Below are positions 36,467-48,920 of a stretch of DNA of 64,000 nucleotides, piece by piece. This DNA is from Camillea tinctor (taxonomy: Eukaryota; Ascomycota; Sordariomycetes; Xylariales; Xylariaceae). Position 1 is the stretch's first letter, and each line of letters begins with the position of its first letter. Location of the stretch: assembly GCA_022578605.1 (NCBI GenBank), contig MU394113.1, forward strand, positions 185,155 to 249,154. Reading direction: 5' to 3'. The position numbers and the translations under genes are program-made. The notes beneath the pieces were generated by a model that was not told where the DNA came from, made no database searches, and was given only the letters and a program-made list of their open reading frames with translations.

Positions 36467-38045
36467 TCATCCCAACGGCTCAAATATACATAGGATTCTT
36501 CCAGTGTGTGCAGTGATTTGATCTCTCATATCACGCCACATTGTATTTGGCTCATAACCCGGGGCAAACTGAACCTTGTGCTGACGAAGTAGGGTTGTAA
36601 TAACCAAGGCAAGCTCCACGTGAGCAAGAGTTTTGCCGATGCAAATACGATTGCTTATGTTTTGCTGTGAGTTCTATTAAGTAAAAGACCCAGTGTGACA
36701 GAAACACGTACCGAAATCAAACGGGCGAAATGCGTGCTCATCAAGAATAAGTTCTGGTCTAGAGTACCAGCGCTCAGAAATGAAGTCGTTTGGAAAGAGA
36801 AACGAGGATTTCACTGCTAGAGTTGGTCATCAATATGTATATACCGTGAGGCAGTGGATAGCGTATCCTACTTCTCATAATGACATACTTAGGTGCGGCC
36901 ACCTTCGTAAAAGGGGTTATGAACGTGCCATTGATCAAGAGGCCGTTAGGTCTTGTAATTCTAGAATCGCCAGTCGTAGCTGACGGTATGAGGCAGAGCG
37001 CTTCATTTATTACCCCTTGTAAATGTAGAATGGTGAAAATTGCATCTGTATCTGTAGGGTCTATGCCGTGAAGCTCAGAACGGACCATACCAGCATGAAC
37101 GGGGTGTCTTTATGGATACCAGAAAGCGGCTGTTAAAGCGACCCGGGTAGTATCACTGCGTAAATGTAAAGTAAAATTGTGTTGTCTTTTTTCTTTTCAG
37201 TTCGTAGGAGGAATATAGCGAGATATGTCAAATTGAGTGGATAAGACGAACCTGCCAGCAACAACAGCTGACATCACTGTTCCTTTCAATACGAGGTCCC
37301 ATCGTTGGTTGTCTATGGTTTGAGAAGTTCGATGGTCTTCTTCGAGGAAAAACAATGCTATATTGAGTTTTAAAGGATTTTTTTTCTGCTGATACCTCAA
37401 TGTAAGAAAGTATCTGATTTGAATTTAAACGTGGGGATGTGTACTTGTACCCGTGTTCTCATCTGGTCGTCGCAAAAATCAACCATTTGAAACCAGTCTT
37501 TGACTCTTCCAATGAAGAGTTTCAATGAGAAAACAAGGCGAGCTAGCCATATAGCTCCTTCAAGAGGACTAAGAATAGACAAGGCTTGATCGTGATGGAT
37601 AATTCCAGGGTGCATATACTTAGAACGAGTGAAACCAAAGTCCTCGCCGAAGAGAACTTCGCTCATTGCATCAGGTGATAAATATATGTCCACAGTAGTA
37701 TATCTATAGTCTGCTATACATTGTGAAAGCACCCAGGCTAACTCGCAATTCGCGGGCGATAAATTTTCATACCTCAAGGAACAAACTAAGCCTGTGTAGT
37801 TTATAACAAAGTCTCCTTGGGATGGGGACAGGTAATTATGGCAATTCTTACATCTTTTCGAAAGTGACTGAGATCAAGATTTGCTCCATTCTTTATGCAA
37901 AGCATTGCTGCGCGTGAAGATAGCCGTTTCCTGGGGCACCAATACGTCGTACCAGACGTCTTTTGTTGTCTGGTTCTTCCAAATGTCCAGCTCCTGAATT
38001 GCAGCAGGATGAAAAATACTAATCTCATTTGGTCTTAGGAAGGCA
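36467..38045 (-). pseudogene. Cytochrome P450 pseudogene (5' truncated, two nonsense codons)
   Basis: Reading leftward, P450 blocks appear in order: RPNEISIFHPAAIQELDIW and TTKDVWYDVLVP (helix B region), SPDAMSEVLFGEDFGF (about helix D-E), the I-helix AVVAGSDTTRVALTAAFWY, the K-helix INEALCLIP, the meander FISERWYSRPELILDEHAFRPFDF, and the haem loop NRICIGKTLAHVEL with the C-terminus ending at 36467. Defects: TGA at 37874-37876 where a Trp is expected, TAA at 37110-37112 just after the I-helix, and Cys (codon 36993-36995) in place of the invariant Arg of ExxR. No exon with a membrane anchor and start codon is found upstream. Some introns are uncertain, so part of the damage could be model error, but three independent lesions make it very likely dead. 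It faces the FAD oxidase gene. Confidence 0.8.
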
Positions 38046-38792
38046 AGTTTTTAAGAACCAGGGCCACCCGTAACTCTTCGAGGCAGTTGTTGCTTACCTA
38101 TACCGTTACATGCATGCGTAGCACGATACTACGTCGTGATGATTGATACCTCATGTAGGCTGTAGGGTAGTGGGTATGGCTCATTGGCGCGCGGACTAGA
38201 TATTTCTGGACTTGGCCTGCTTCGGTGAACAATGCTGGGCACATGTCTCTCTGCAAAAACCTGGCAACGTGGGAAGGCTGAGCGGTAGCACAACAAATTA
38301 CAAGATATGATCGAGGATCCTAGCTCAGACTAATGCCAGTATGTAATGTATAGGAATAGTGGCAATATCAATACTAGAAGAGAGAACCAACTTCCTATAT
38401 TGCCGGATTTAATTATGTAGGTATCCTAGGTACATATTGTGAATGTGATAGGAATGTTACATAGGTAGTTTTCACATTGCACTACTTCGTACCTTGCAGA
38501 TAACATACTTATAGTACCCGCGCAATAAGCAAGCGGGGCCAGTCAATCTTCTATATATACTCCGTATCCCCGATGGCGATTATAATTGGTGGAGGCAGGT
38601 CTATACCTGTCGTGATACACAGAATATACACAGAAGTTTGGCCATTACCTCCTCATGCCAGGGGTGGATCTACCTTACTCGACCGTTCCAATATAATCTG
38701 GTCAACCCTACTCTTTCAATATTTTCCTTCCAGTCTCAACCTTCATCCCGAACCACTCTCCCCGAAAGGCCATTGTTTAGTTTCAACATACC
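38046..38792 (+). promoter_or_regulatory. Upstream region of the FAD oxidase gene, TATA-like box at 38552-38559
   Basis: No gene is seen. TATATATA at 38552 precedes the FAD oxidase ATG by about 240 bases. The first exon of the P450 pseudogene would be expected here but is not recognisable. Confidence 0.4.
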
Positions 38793-40374
38793 ATGTCTTC
38801 ATCGAACAGTTCTATGTTTGGCTCACTAGTCACGAGTATTTTCGATTCCCAATCGAATCTACAAGTTTTGTACCCTACCGACCCTAGCTACAACACCAGT
38901 AAAGAATCATACTGGGCGGTTAATAACCGGCTCTCGCCTACTTGTTTCGTTTTTCCAGACTCTCCTGGACAAGTCTCGGACATACTAAAACAACTAGTGT
39001 CCAACAAGCAACAGTTTGCTATCAAGAGCGGCGGTCACTCGCCAGTTCCTGGAACAAACAACATTGTAAACGGAGTTACAATTGATCTCAGCCTGTTGAA
39101 CAATATCACCTTCGATGCGAGCTCCGAGACGGTGCGTTTTGGTGCTGGTGTGAGGTGGAAGGATGTGTATAAGGAATTGAGCAAGTACAAGAGAACTGTC
39201 GCTGGAGGCAGGGGTGGTGATGTCGGGGTCTCCGGACTCCTCCTTGGTGGTGGCAGCTCATGGATGACGGCCAAGAATGGATGGGCTGTACGTCCTCTTC
39301 CATCCGTATTTGAAACCTATTGATCACTGACTGAACTCCCCATAGTGTGACAATGTACTTTCCTATGAAATCGTCCTAGCTGATGGTCGAATTATCACGG
39401 CAGACCGAGCCGCGAATGCTGATCTTTTTCGAGCATTGAAAGGCGGATCGAACAACTTTGGAATTGTGACTAGCTTTACGATGCCGACAATGCCATCTGA
39501 CATTATATGGGGAGGCATAGCTGCTAGCCCAGAAACTGCCGTCCCTGATGTCGTCGACGCAATGTGGCACTTCACTGAAGAGCATGCTGAACATCAAGAT
39601 AGCTACCTTTTGACCGTCATCGGCTACTTCCCAGATTTCGGGGCTAATGTCGCGTCGACCGCGGTTTTTCAAGGCAACGGTCTATCAACCGGCCCTGAAT
39701 TCAATCTCTGGCACAAACTTCCCAAGATCGTGGATATGACAAACAAGACAACAATACATGACTTGTCTCTTGCCATCACACTGCCCCCAAATTACCAGTA
39801 AGTGAAACCACCCCTTGGTCTCTTCGGTTATCAGAGTTGACTTATATCTAACTATGTTTATTTCATATAAAGTGATTCATGGTTCACTCTCTGTATCAAA
39901 AATGATCAGCGCATAATGAATAAAGCCGCCGAGGTACATCAGAAACTTGTGGAGGAGCTGAAATCATATGTGCCTGATGGTGACTTCATCACCCAATGTA
40001 TTTTCCAGCCCATCCCCAGCATAGCCTCGGCTCATTCGCTTGCTGCGGGGGGGAACGTTATTGGCCTTGAGCGATACTCGGGCAATGCTATCCTCTTTCA
40101 ATATGCGGCGATGATGAAGACGGCAGAGCAAGCAGCCTTTGTCTACCCCAAATTGCAAGCAGGCCTTAAAGCTGTGAGAGACTTTGCAGCTGGAATAGAA
40201 GGCGGACTCCTGGATTCGCTATACATGAACTATGCAGACAAGACGCAAGATGTTTTAGGAAGCTATGGTGCTGAGAACGTTGAAAGGATTAAGCAAGTGG
40301 CTGCCAAGTATGACCCTGAACAGGTCTTCCAGAAGCTATGTCCTGGAGGATGGAAGATACCGGGAGTAGAGTAG
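38793..40374 (+). CDS. Berberine-bridge-type FAD-linked oxidoreductase
   Basis: Three exons (38793-39287, 39346-39797, 39873-40374) give 482 aa. The N-terminal PCMH-type FAD domain has the covalent-flavin motif SGGHS with His82, then FGAGVRWKDVY and GGDVGVSGLLLGGGSSW. The second attachment Cys of bicovalent family members is replaced (GRGGDVGVSG), so flavin should be bound through His only. KGGSNNFGIVTSF and the C-terminal berberine-bridge segment (NYADKTQDVLGSYG ... YDPEQVFQKLCPGGWKI) complete the family marks. No convincing signal peptide at the chosen ATG, so location is uncertain. Relatives oxidise secondary metabolites, amines or sugars; substrate unknown. Its divergent neighbour is a dead P450, perhaps the remains of a former pathway. 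Confidence 0.92.
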
Positions 40375-41148
40375 TAGTAGTAGTACTAGCGACAGCTCTG
40401 AGCACCATGTGACTAACACACACACACAATACTACCCTTTGAAGTTATGGAAACTACCGAACAAATTTACTGTCCATATGTATGTTTGAAGTAATTTTCT
40501 GTTAAGGCACATGTTAAAATATAATTTTCTTGAAACTTGAACGCCAGGGTTTATCAACATACATATAACTTAAGTCAAATTATCCTATGGAAATCACGGC
40601 ATCGGACATCGGCTCATCGCTAGAATTTCCGGACATGGAGGAACTATTGGAGTGAGACGATAGGTGAGGGAGAGGATGAAGTGTATTAGTCCAGGAGAGA
40701 GCCTATGAGGAGGGCGTAAGCCCGATATATATGTACATATGGTAGTAGTGTAGTACCGTAGAGTGGGGTGGTAACCCCATATTCCAACAGGAGCTTCAAC
40801 TAACAATCCCGCCTTCACTGATGACCAAGAGATATATATGCACGAAATTAGCCCTCGGTATGTACTTACCTCGTGAAATTCAACGATGTACATATGACAC
40901 CCTTGCCTCGTACGGCCTTTGCATTATGGATTGTGAGAAACTATATGTAGTTAGATGCATGACTACCTAGGTAAGCAAGATCAAGAGATGTTTAACAATC
41001 AAATTGGCTCAGGGTCTTTATTAAAAAGTTCTCTGCCCCAGTATATATACACCTTACATTATTGATATACCCAAAGTATTGCCCCTCAACATGAGGCTTA
41101 TAAACATATCCAATGTACTAAACGAAATTGGGAGGTATCGCGAAGGAC
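40375..41148. other. Intergenic between convergent genes
   Basis: The 3' flanks of the FAD oxidase and the permease meet here. A TACCTAGGTA palindrome is at 40964-40973. No gene seen. Confidence 0.5.
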
Positions 41149-43808
41149 CTAGGTGGCAAAACGGAAGTCAAGTCTGCAATATAAATGAGCGAACAGTGCC
41201 TTAATAGGATAGTAAGACCGAAACTCACCGTTTATTGCCTTCATCAGTTGTGTTTTTTCTATAGTAATCTTGCTCCTCTGGTGTCATAGCATCCCATTTC
41301 TTGGCCTTCGAGTTGTTTCTCCATCTGTAGTAAAAGTAGGTACCGGGATATTGGATGACCTATGAGGAGAATTAACATAACATGCATAAAAAAGGACATA
41401 GTGGAAGGACAGACGACTACTTACACACATCCAGATACAAATGACCAACAGCCCCTTGTTTGCCTTGAAGTATCGTGGTGCATCATCAGGTTGATAGACT
41501 TTACTAGATTTAGCTCCATCATATATAAACATAACAGAAGAGACTCACTATTTGCTCCAATCATTCCACTAACCTGAACCCACATATTATAGAGACTATA
41601 ATAGCTTCATTAGAATTATGACCGGATTTGATAAGTTACTAAACGTACGAGGCAGAAACAGTTCTGTTCTGAACAGATCCTGCATTCCTGCTTGTCCAGG
41701 CAACTTGAATCGGATGAGTGCTAGGTTCTATTAGCTTTTGATTTCCCCTTTGCATAACTCGGAACTTACTATGGGAAAGATAACAATACGGTTGCGATGG
41801 CAAAATAGGCCCAAGGGTCAATGGGTTCCGCCAAGGCTAGTAAAGCAGCAAAGCAGGGTAATAGCCAGGCGTCTTCCGCCATCGACACAAAGCTCCTGTT
41901 ATTTACCAGCTCGCTTAGAGCCGTGATGAGCAACATCATGATACAGGAGCCAACAATATTCGGAATCGAGAGTAAGTTGGTTTCAATGACGTTGAATCCC
42001 AACCCGCGGAATGAAAGCGTTAGGTATTGGCCGACCGGATACTTTGGCAAGCCGAATAGCAGACCCAAAGCATATAATGGCCACATGTCGTAATCCTTTG
42101 CACATTCCCAGATCTGCCTGACGGAAATACCCTGTCGGTTATGCATGCCTCCTTTCTGGGGGTCATCGCGGATAACTGGTATTAAAAGAAAATCAGAGAT
42201 ATCCTTAAACCAGGTTCGTTTGTTCAAGGGGCCTACCCGAGTTGACAATAATCTTCTCTTCCTTTTCAGTAAAATACCCTTTCGGACACCACCAGCTCTT
42301 TGTCTTAGCCGGACACTGAGGCATGAGGAAGAATGAAGCAACCCCAACTAAGACTGTATTGATAGTATCAGTATCGTCGGGGAGAACTATAATTATGAGT
42401 CGTGCCTACATGTAAAAGCACCCCTAAGAGAATAAGCAACATAAATCTACCTGGTGAATACACAACTTACTCAATGAGGAATAACCAGCGCCAACCTTCA
42501 TAGCCCAATATACCGCGCATCGAGAGAAGACCAACTGCCGCGAAACCAACACCGATGTCGACTAGATCTAGGGGTTAAACTAGCAACTCATTATGATTCA
42601 GGATACTGGGAACTTGCCTAATTGTGAAGACATCCAAAACCAGGCTAGCCGGATTGGAAGCTGTAAAGGTGAGTAAAGTTGTCTGGAGATACCACCTATT
42701 ATAGGGACCACCTACCGATCTACCAGTGTACCAATAACTCAGGTAAAGGATTGTGTCACTTTCAATAGTTTAGCCTAGGCCCTGAGGCTCAGTTTGACCG
42801 AGCAGACTTACGGGATAAAGCCACCTTGGAACGTAGCACTAGCCAATAGTGAGTTAAACACTTCATTATTCGAGTTAATAACCCAACTTACATGAGATAC
42901 CGAGTAGCCAAGAAGGAAGCCCGGCCCTTCAAGAATAATTGCAAAGCAGAGACGATGCTGAAAATGCAGATTTGAATAGGGATCCAGAGATCCGGACCGA
43001 TGCTATAAAAGTCAGTTACTCAAGCACCACGGGTTTGTGCTACCAAGTAACAAACCGTTTGGAAATTAGTTGCGACGGGAGCTCAGCGACCAAGAAGCCA
43101 ACCCGAGAGATGGTTTGACCGATGTTCTATTTACACGTTAACGATCGGAATCTTTCCTAGAACAGAAAAAGGGGCTCCGAAGATGAAACTCACATAGTCA
43201 CTTTGAGTAAGACCCAGATCGTCGAGCATGTTGTCCGACACAGCGTTGGAAATATTTCCTCGGTCAATATTCAGGGCTGCGAACATGGTACAAGCCCAGA
43301 CCTGGGAGATGTCAACTTCACCGCGGATTCCCGGTCGGTGGGCACATTATAAGAAAGACTTACCATGATCTTCCAGTCAACCTTGCGTCTCACCGCTTTT
43401 TCTTCCCTCAACGTCCAACGAAACTTAGGATCGAAAGCGGACCAGTTCTCCCACTGCGGATGGATATACACGTCCTTGTACTCCTCGACGTTTTCGGAGT
43501 CCCATATGCTCGGCTGTGTGGCGATCTGCATTGGAGCAACAGTAATCAGTATACATAACTGCTTGAATTAGACTCGCATTCCGTACTGCATCGGGGTCGT
43601 GCGCATCGCCCTTTCGGCCTTTGCGTAATCCAAAGAAGCGCAGTATGGCGTTTCCAAGCACTGCTTCCATACGCTCGTTTTCTCTGGCCGATAAGGCTGG
43701 CGTAGTAGAGGATACGGCTCCTTCTTTGGATATATCATCTTTACGGTCGGATGGTGTATCTGAACCCGAACCCTCAGTCGCGGGTGGATGGGCAGGCTGA
43801 ACAGACAT
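41149..43808 (-). CDS. MFS permease of the allantoate/nicotinate (Dal5/Tna1-like) family, 17 exons
   Basis: Exons in reading order: 43808-43587, 43525-43364, 43301-43194, 43126-43056, 43002-42892, 42838-42812, 42758-42716, 42660-42618, 42567-42471, 42423-42410, 42353-42237, 42175-41770, 41720-41649, 41595-41549, 41498-41425, 41359-41229 and 41173-41149. Together they encode 589 aa, closing in frame. A long hydrophilic N-terminus (about 150 aa, ending FRWTLREEKAVRRKVDWKIM) precedes the helices. Family marks: LNIDRGNISNAVSDNML, RVGFLVAELPSQLISKR, YWYTGRSLPIRLAWFWM, GYEGWRWLFLIEG, YPVGQYLTLSF, TSRNAGSVQNRTVSAS and the terminal NKRLDFRFAT. Relatives carry allantoate, ureidosuccinate, nicotinate and other small carboxylates. 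Exons of 14, 25 and 27 bp occur, and one intron (42568-42617) uses a GC donor. Its neighbour is an N-carbamoyl-amino-acid hydrolase, which suits a ureido-acid cargo (inference). Confidence 0.88.
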
Positions 43809-45333
43809 CTTCAGTCTTCGCCAAGATGATCGATAGGGATTTTCACAATTGCTAAGTCTCTCCTATCATGGATAGAGCACGTAGCTGTACATCCAGAGAA
43901 CGAGAGGACATAATAAACTTCTAGAATGAATATACGCCATCTATATATTGATGGTCTGCAGTGCGCAGCTCATGACGGAGATATATCAAACCCGGGTTGT
44001 TGGTCCGCAGCCGAGACTTTGCCCAGATGTTAGTTGGAATAATGCAATATTGGACCACATGTCGTAATAATCAGCCAGTGTTAAACAGCAAAACGTTGTT
44101 TTTGCTATCTGTATTTTCACCTTCTGATGTTATTTGATATATCATTGCAAGGATGGTCAGTACCATATAGGGAATATCCAAGATTCAACCCTGATAAATA
44201 TTCCGAGGAGATCCCAAGTCCACGTAGTTGGAGAGTGCCAAGTATCTCGCGCCACTTCGATCTCAAGTTACGCCATCGTTCACCACCCTTTAACTACGAT
44301 AAATCTTGTTCTATTTTACAAATAAGTTTGGGGCTTTGACCTGTCAATTATAAATTGGAGGTTGACTGTTTGAGACGACGTAATGTGCTATCTACCTCAG
44401 CCTTCCCTATCGACGTTACCGAATACGGTAATATACCTTAGGTTGACAAAGTTTAGGGGCATCAATCGCGTGTTGGTTTCGACAGGCAACGTTATTCCTA
44501 ATTATTTAACCTCCAATTTATATATGTATACCTACCTAGGTAGTTAGGTATCAGAGTCTGGCTACTCTTTTTAGCATATCATCAAATAGGTACTTGGACT
44601 ATAGATACAGCTACCCGGATCAACAATCTTTCACTTCCATGACACTACCATCATGAACTTGAGGCTGAGTAATCGTTAAAATAACAAGTCAATACGATAG
44701 TATCATTTATCGCGTGAGTGACTGAAATGTTTTTTTCCTTATCATTGAATTTCAAGCTTCAAATCCTTTGATTACCAGCTAAGTCGTTATCCCTGCGCTA
44801 ACATTTGGCCATGCTCCAATTTGCCATATGATAGGATAGGATGGCCATCTCCGACATCGCCAGTAGGTGATTTTTCAGAATACATAAAACTTATGGCACT
44901 GTAATTCCATATTGCCGTTATCAGAGTTTCGCTGTGGGTTATCGAAACATGTAAAAAGGAGTAAATGGGAGAAAAGGGGAAAGAAAAAGAGTAATAGGCC
45001 GAGAGGGCACCTGTAGTAGATAAGTACGGAGTTGTATTGAGAAGGCGCTCGGATCGGATCGGAAGCTTGGTACAAATACCGTCAATTGGAGGAATCCGAA
45101 AGTCACAGCAGTATCTCCTCAGCATAATCATCTTGTTATCAATTGATACTTACTATCGCAACGGCATATACGGAGAGATAAGATAGGCCATACACGACTA
45201 CATATATATATCGTTGAACAATCCTCAAATTGGACGGGATCGTGAATGAGATGTTTCGTCTCACAAGCAGTAATTATCATTCTCCCCCCCTTTTCTTCCT
45301 TGATATCAATTGCGTCAAGGGGGAATTGACAGA
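43809..45333. promoter_or_regulatory. Divergent intergenic region between permease and carbamoylase
   Basis: 1.5 kb between the two divergent starts, likely containing both promoters. A TACCTAGGTA palindrome lies at 44533-44542. No gene or named operator could be recognised. Confidence 0.4.
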
Positions 45334-46905
45334 ATGGACACAGGACTTTCCACCCCCACCCAGGCGAGAGCCATATCAACAGCCTCCAATGGTGCTTCTT
45401 CAGGTCTCAAAATCAATGCGGCACGGCTAGTAGATACTATACATCACACATGCCAATGGGGAGCTGCCCACAGATATGGAGAGTACGTTATGGCCCTTGA
45501 AATCAAGGTCACTCTTCATAAACAGAGATGCCGAGATGCGTATAATGAATATAGTACCTAACAAAATCACAGTGACCCAACACAAACAGGAATGGCGCGG
45601 CTAGCCCTCTCAGATGACGACTTCCGTGTGCGCCAGTGGTTTGCCACTGAGACGCAGAAGCTCGGGTGTGATCTCAAGGTGGACAAGATGGGAAACATGT
45701 TTGCGAGACGGGCTGGTGCATTGGGTTCAAAATCTCCTATGACGGCAATGGGCAGCCACCTAGACACTCAGCCAAGAGGGGGCCGGTACGACGGTATCCT
45801 CGGAGTTGTTTCGGCGGTTGAGGTCCTACGTACTCTGCATGAGAACAACTACAAGACCCAGTACGACGTGGGAGTTGTCAATTGGACCAAGTAAGTAATG
45901 ATATATCCTGCTTAAATGGCTTTAGGAGTAATCGTCTGACAATTTTTCAGCGAGGAGGGAGCAAGATTCCCGAAATCTATGGTTTCCTCTGGCGTGTGGG
46001 CTGGGGAGATCCCTCTCGAAGCAGCCTGGGGACTAGCAGACATTTTCGACCCGAACGTCACTATAAAGTCGGAGCTAGAGCGCCACGGTTTCGTCGGTGA
46101 GATATCCTGCTCAAGCGACGCGAGCACCGGCTTTCCGCTCGGCGCGCACTTCGAGCTACACATTGAGCAGGGCCCGATTCTCGAAGAGTCCGGCAAGAAG
46201 GTCGGCGTGGTCCAGGGGGCGCAGGCATACCGGTGGCTTACGATAACCATCATCGGACGCGATGCTCACACCGGCACCACGCCGCTCAAGTCGCGAAAGG
46301 ACCCCCTCCTGGCGGCGGCCAAGATGATTGCGTCTTCCAATGCGATTGCGAAGAAGCTGGGCGCATTGGCGTCGACCGGCGTTCTCAAGATTCCGCCTAA
46401 TTCCTCAACTAATACCCTAGCTTCGCAGGTCTCATTTACGCTGGATATCCGGCATCCGAAGGATGAAGTGGTTGCCCAGCTGTATAATGAGTGCCTTGAA
46501 TCATTCAAGGAAATTGCCCAGGAGGACGGCAAAGGTGTTGAGCTCAAATATACGCTCGACACGGACTCGCCCGCTGTCCAGTTCAATAAGGATTGCATCC
46601 GCGCGGTGGAAGAGGCCGCGACGAGCACCGTCGGCGCTGAGAACATCATCCCAATTGTAAGCGGTGCTGGTCATGACAGCGTATACACCAGCAAGAGATG
46701 TCCGACTGCGATGATTTTTGTGCCGTGCAAGGAGGGTGTTAGCCACAACCCAGAGGAATACTGTAGCCCGGAAGATTGGTATGTGTTTCCTGAGGTCCTG
46801 CGACGAATACATGCTCTTGCTAACTCTGATTATAGTGCGATTGGCGCCCAGACTCTGCTAGAAGCTGTGCTGCGGTATGATCAATTCAGGGCCAGCAAGG
46901 CTTGA
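45334..46905 (+). CDS. N-carbamoyl-L-amino-acid hydrolase / ureidopropionase-like, M20 metallohydrolase
   Basis: Three exons (45334-45482, 45573-45890, 45951-46905) give 473 aa. The acceptor at 45572 was chosen because it yields the family phrase DDPTQTGMARLALSDDD. The protein belongs to the hydantoinase/carbamoylase branch of M20, which removes a carbamoyl group from N-carbamoyl amino acids, releasing CO2 and ammonia; allantoate and ureidoglycine hydrolases are close relatives. Metal ligands visible: H112 and D114 (GSHLDTQPRGG), D123 (RYDG), E157/E158 (NEEGARF, with the catalytic Glu), H226 (HIEQGP) and H397 (GAGHDSVY). All are present, so it should be active. No targeting signal; cytosolic. 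It is divergent from the permease and 2 kb from the lyase-M20 fusion. N-terminal Met choice is the first ATG in frame. Confidence 0.9.
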
Positions 46906-47748
46906 GGTGACGTAGCCTGTAACGATACCTAGATAGTCGGAACCGTGGAGAGTAACACTGACATAGATTCCTAGTTCATATAGCAATAAAATAAAATATG
47001 ACGATAAAGCAATGAGTTGTAATTAGAGATATGGGCGATTATTATTATGCCTTATGACTTCTAATTGTTTGACTGGTTTTCTAACGAGGAAAAGTTGAGA
47101 AGAAACCAAAAGGACATGCATAACAACAGTGTATCTATGGATACTAAATCGAATGACGGGTGGTTAAAAGGGGTTAACATCATTGTTGACTGTTTTAATC
47201 CAGCTGTGGGCGGACTTGAAAACATCAAGTCAAAGGCCTTGGGAGAGAAAATATCATAATAACAGGGTTGTAACATGTTTCAAGACAGATTCTCAACTTT
47301 CAGCTAGGTTAATTCATTTCGACAATTTGGGGCTGTTGCCTATTATAGGTATATAAGTGATGTTGGTGGCTTATATCTGTAGTTCGCGAACCATCATCCT
47401 TACAACTACCTACTAACATACAATCTTCGATAAATGGATCGGTTATGTAGGTCCCCGATATACTCAGCACTCAGAGCTGCAGTTGTTCGGTGAGCAACCC
47501 GGTTCTAGTATTATCCAATCATACTCGTCATATACATGCATCGCGATCCTGATGTTGAATCATACTGGACATACACATGTATTGCGGTTTTGAAGACACC
47601 CAATTGTATTAATTTGAACATTCGGATGGGGGCGAAGTGGAAGGAGGGGGTGGTGGACAAAAAGAACTGTACACTTTTCCATTATATCTGGCTGGTAGAG
47701 AGTGCAAATATTTTTTGGCCATCGTCATGCCATGGCAAGTACGTATAA
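46906..47748. other. Intergenic, no gene seen
   Basis: About 850 bases with short frames only. The sequence just before 47.75 kb might have held upstream exons of the ankyrin-like fragment, but none is recognisable. Confidence 0.45.
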
Positions 47749-48471
47749 GCCCAGCCCACCTTTTGTTCCCTTTCAACTTTCTGCCCTTCTCCTGGAAAAG
47801 AACATGGTAGGCTCGACATCACCCAGCTTTTGCTAGAAAACGGTGCCGATGTGCAAGGGGAAAACAGAATACACTATATCAGAGCAGTCAAATTCGCCGA
47901 GAAAGAAGGTCACTGTGTACTCGCTCGACAGTTGAGAAAGACCTCTAGTTGGACGGAGAAGGACCAGGAAGTCTATGAAAGGCCAGGTGTGACGGCTGAA
48001 AACAAGAGTTTCGTGTACGATGATGAAGCTGAAGATTGGCAATTTCAGATGATGATAGAAGAAGACACATATGACACAGACCAACCGGATACTTTATCCG
48101 ATTATTCGGACGACTACGACGATATACATGAAGATCACGGGAACGAATTCGACCATCAGGGTAGCCAGATGCCTGACTGCGAGAAATCGGATTCTGCGAA
48201 TGCGATAAATGATGCTCAAGAGACGCAGGGGCTTCCGAGGACAACTGAAAGTAGTAGCTTGTCCGTTGATGATCTCTTCGACTTTGACCTCTGGAAAGGA
48301 GGGCTGAATGAGGGCATTGTAGATCAATCACGACTGTCAATAGGCGAGGACACGATGACAGATAACTCTACCAACGTGGATGAAAACTGTTTACGTCAAC
48401 TTGGGGTAGTTATATGGAATATATTATTGGAACCCAAAGGCCGTTACCATGGTGTGAATTTCGATTTGTAA
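47749..48471 (+). pseudogene. Ankyrin-like fragment with acidic tail, probable gene remnant
   Basis: An open frame without an early ATG begins after a stop at 47746-47748. Near its start it reads GRLDITQLLLENGADVQG, the second half of an ankyrin repeat, then RAVKFAEKEGHCVLARQL, which resembles the next repeat. The remaining 160 or so residues are highly acidic (Asp/Glu/Ser-rich) and end in an unremarkable tail. No upstream repeats or start were found, so it is either the 3' exon of an unrecognised spliced gene or a truncated remnant. Function cannot be assigned. Confidence 0.45.
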
Positions 48472-48920
48472 CAATCGGTTAGTTTATGTTACAAGAAGGA
48501 TGCTAAAAGGTTACGAAATAATAATAATTATATTTGATAGTATGGAAATATTAGAGCTGTGAATGGTGTCAGGGCACCACCATTCAGGTTTAGGTAGGTA
48601 CTTAGGGGTAAAATAATATATGCTTGAGCTAAGATGATGCGGTATGATCATTATGGATAATAATTCAATCCTATAGATAAATAAAACCTATCGACTCAAG
48701 GCATCTATAGTTTTCTCAGTACTAGTATCCACGACAGAGGGCGCGCTGTCTAGAGAGGGCGCCGCTGCGGGGATTGGAGTTCCCAGTAGTTACGGAGCTA
48801 ACAGGCACCCATGATATTTATGTATATATATATATAGACGACAGTTCTGAACCCACTTACGTCTATTTCTTCATCTATTTTCTTCTTCTAAACCTATACA
48901 GCTTACCCTTATCCCCAACC
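48472..48920 (+). promoter_or_regulatory. Upstream region of the lyase-M20 fusion gene
   Basis: No gene. A TATA-like AT stretch (TATATATATATA) is near 48823-48834, about 90 bases before the start codon, followed by a pyrimidine-rich leader. Confidence 0.4.

Noticed and set aside
45310..45333. Earlier start of the carbamoylase frame
   Set aside because: The codon at 45310 is TTG; the first ATG is at 45334, just ahead of the conserved region.
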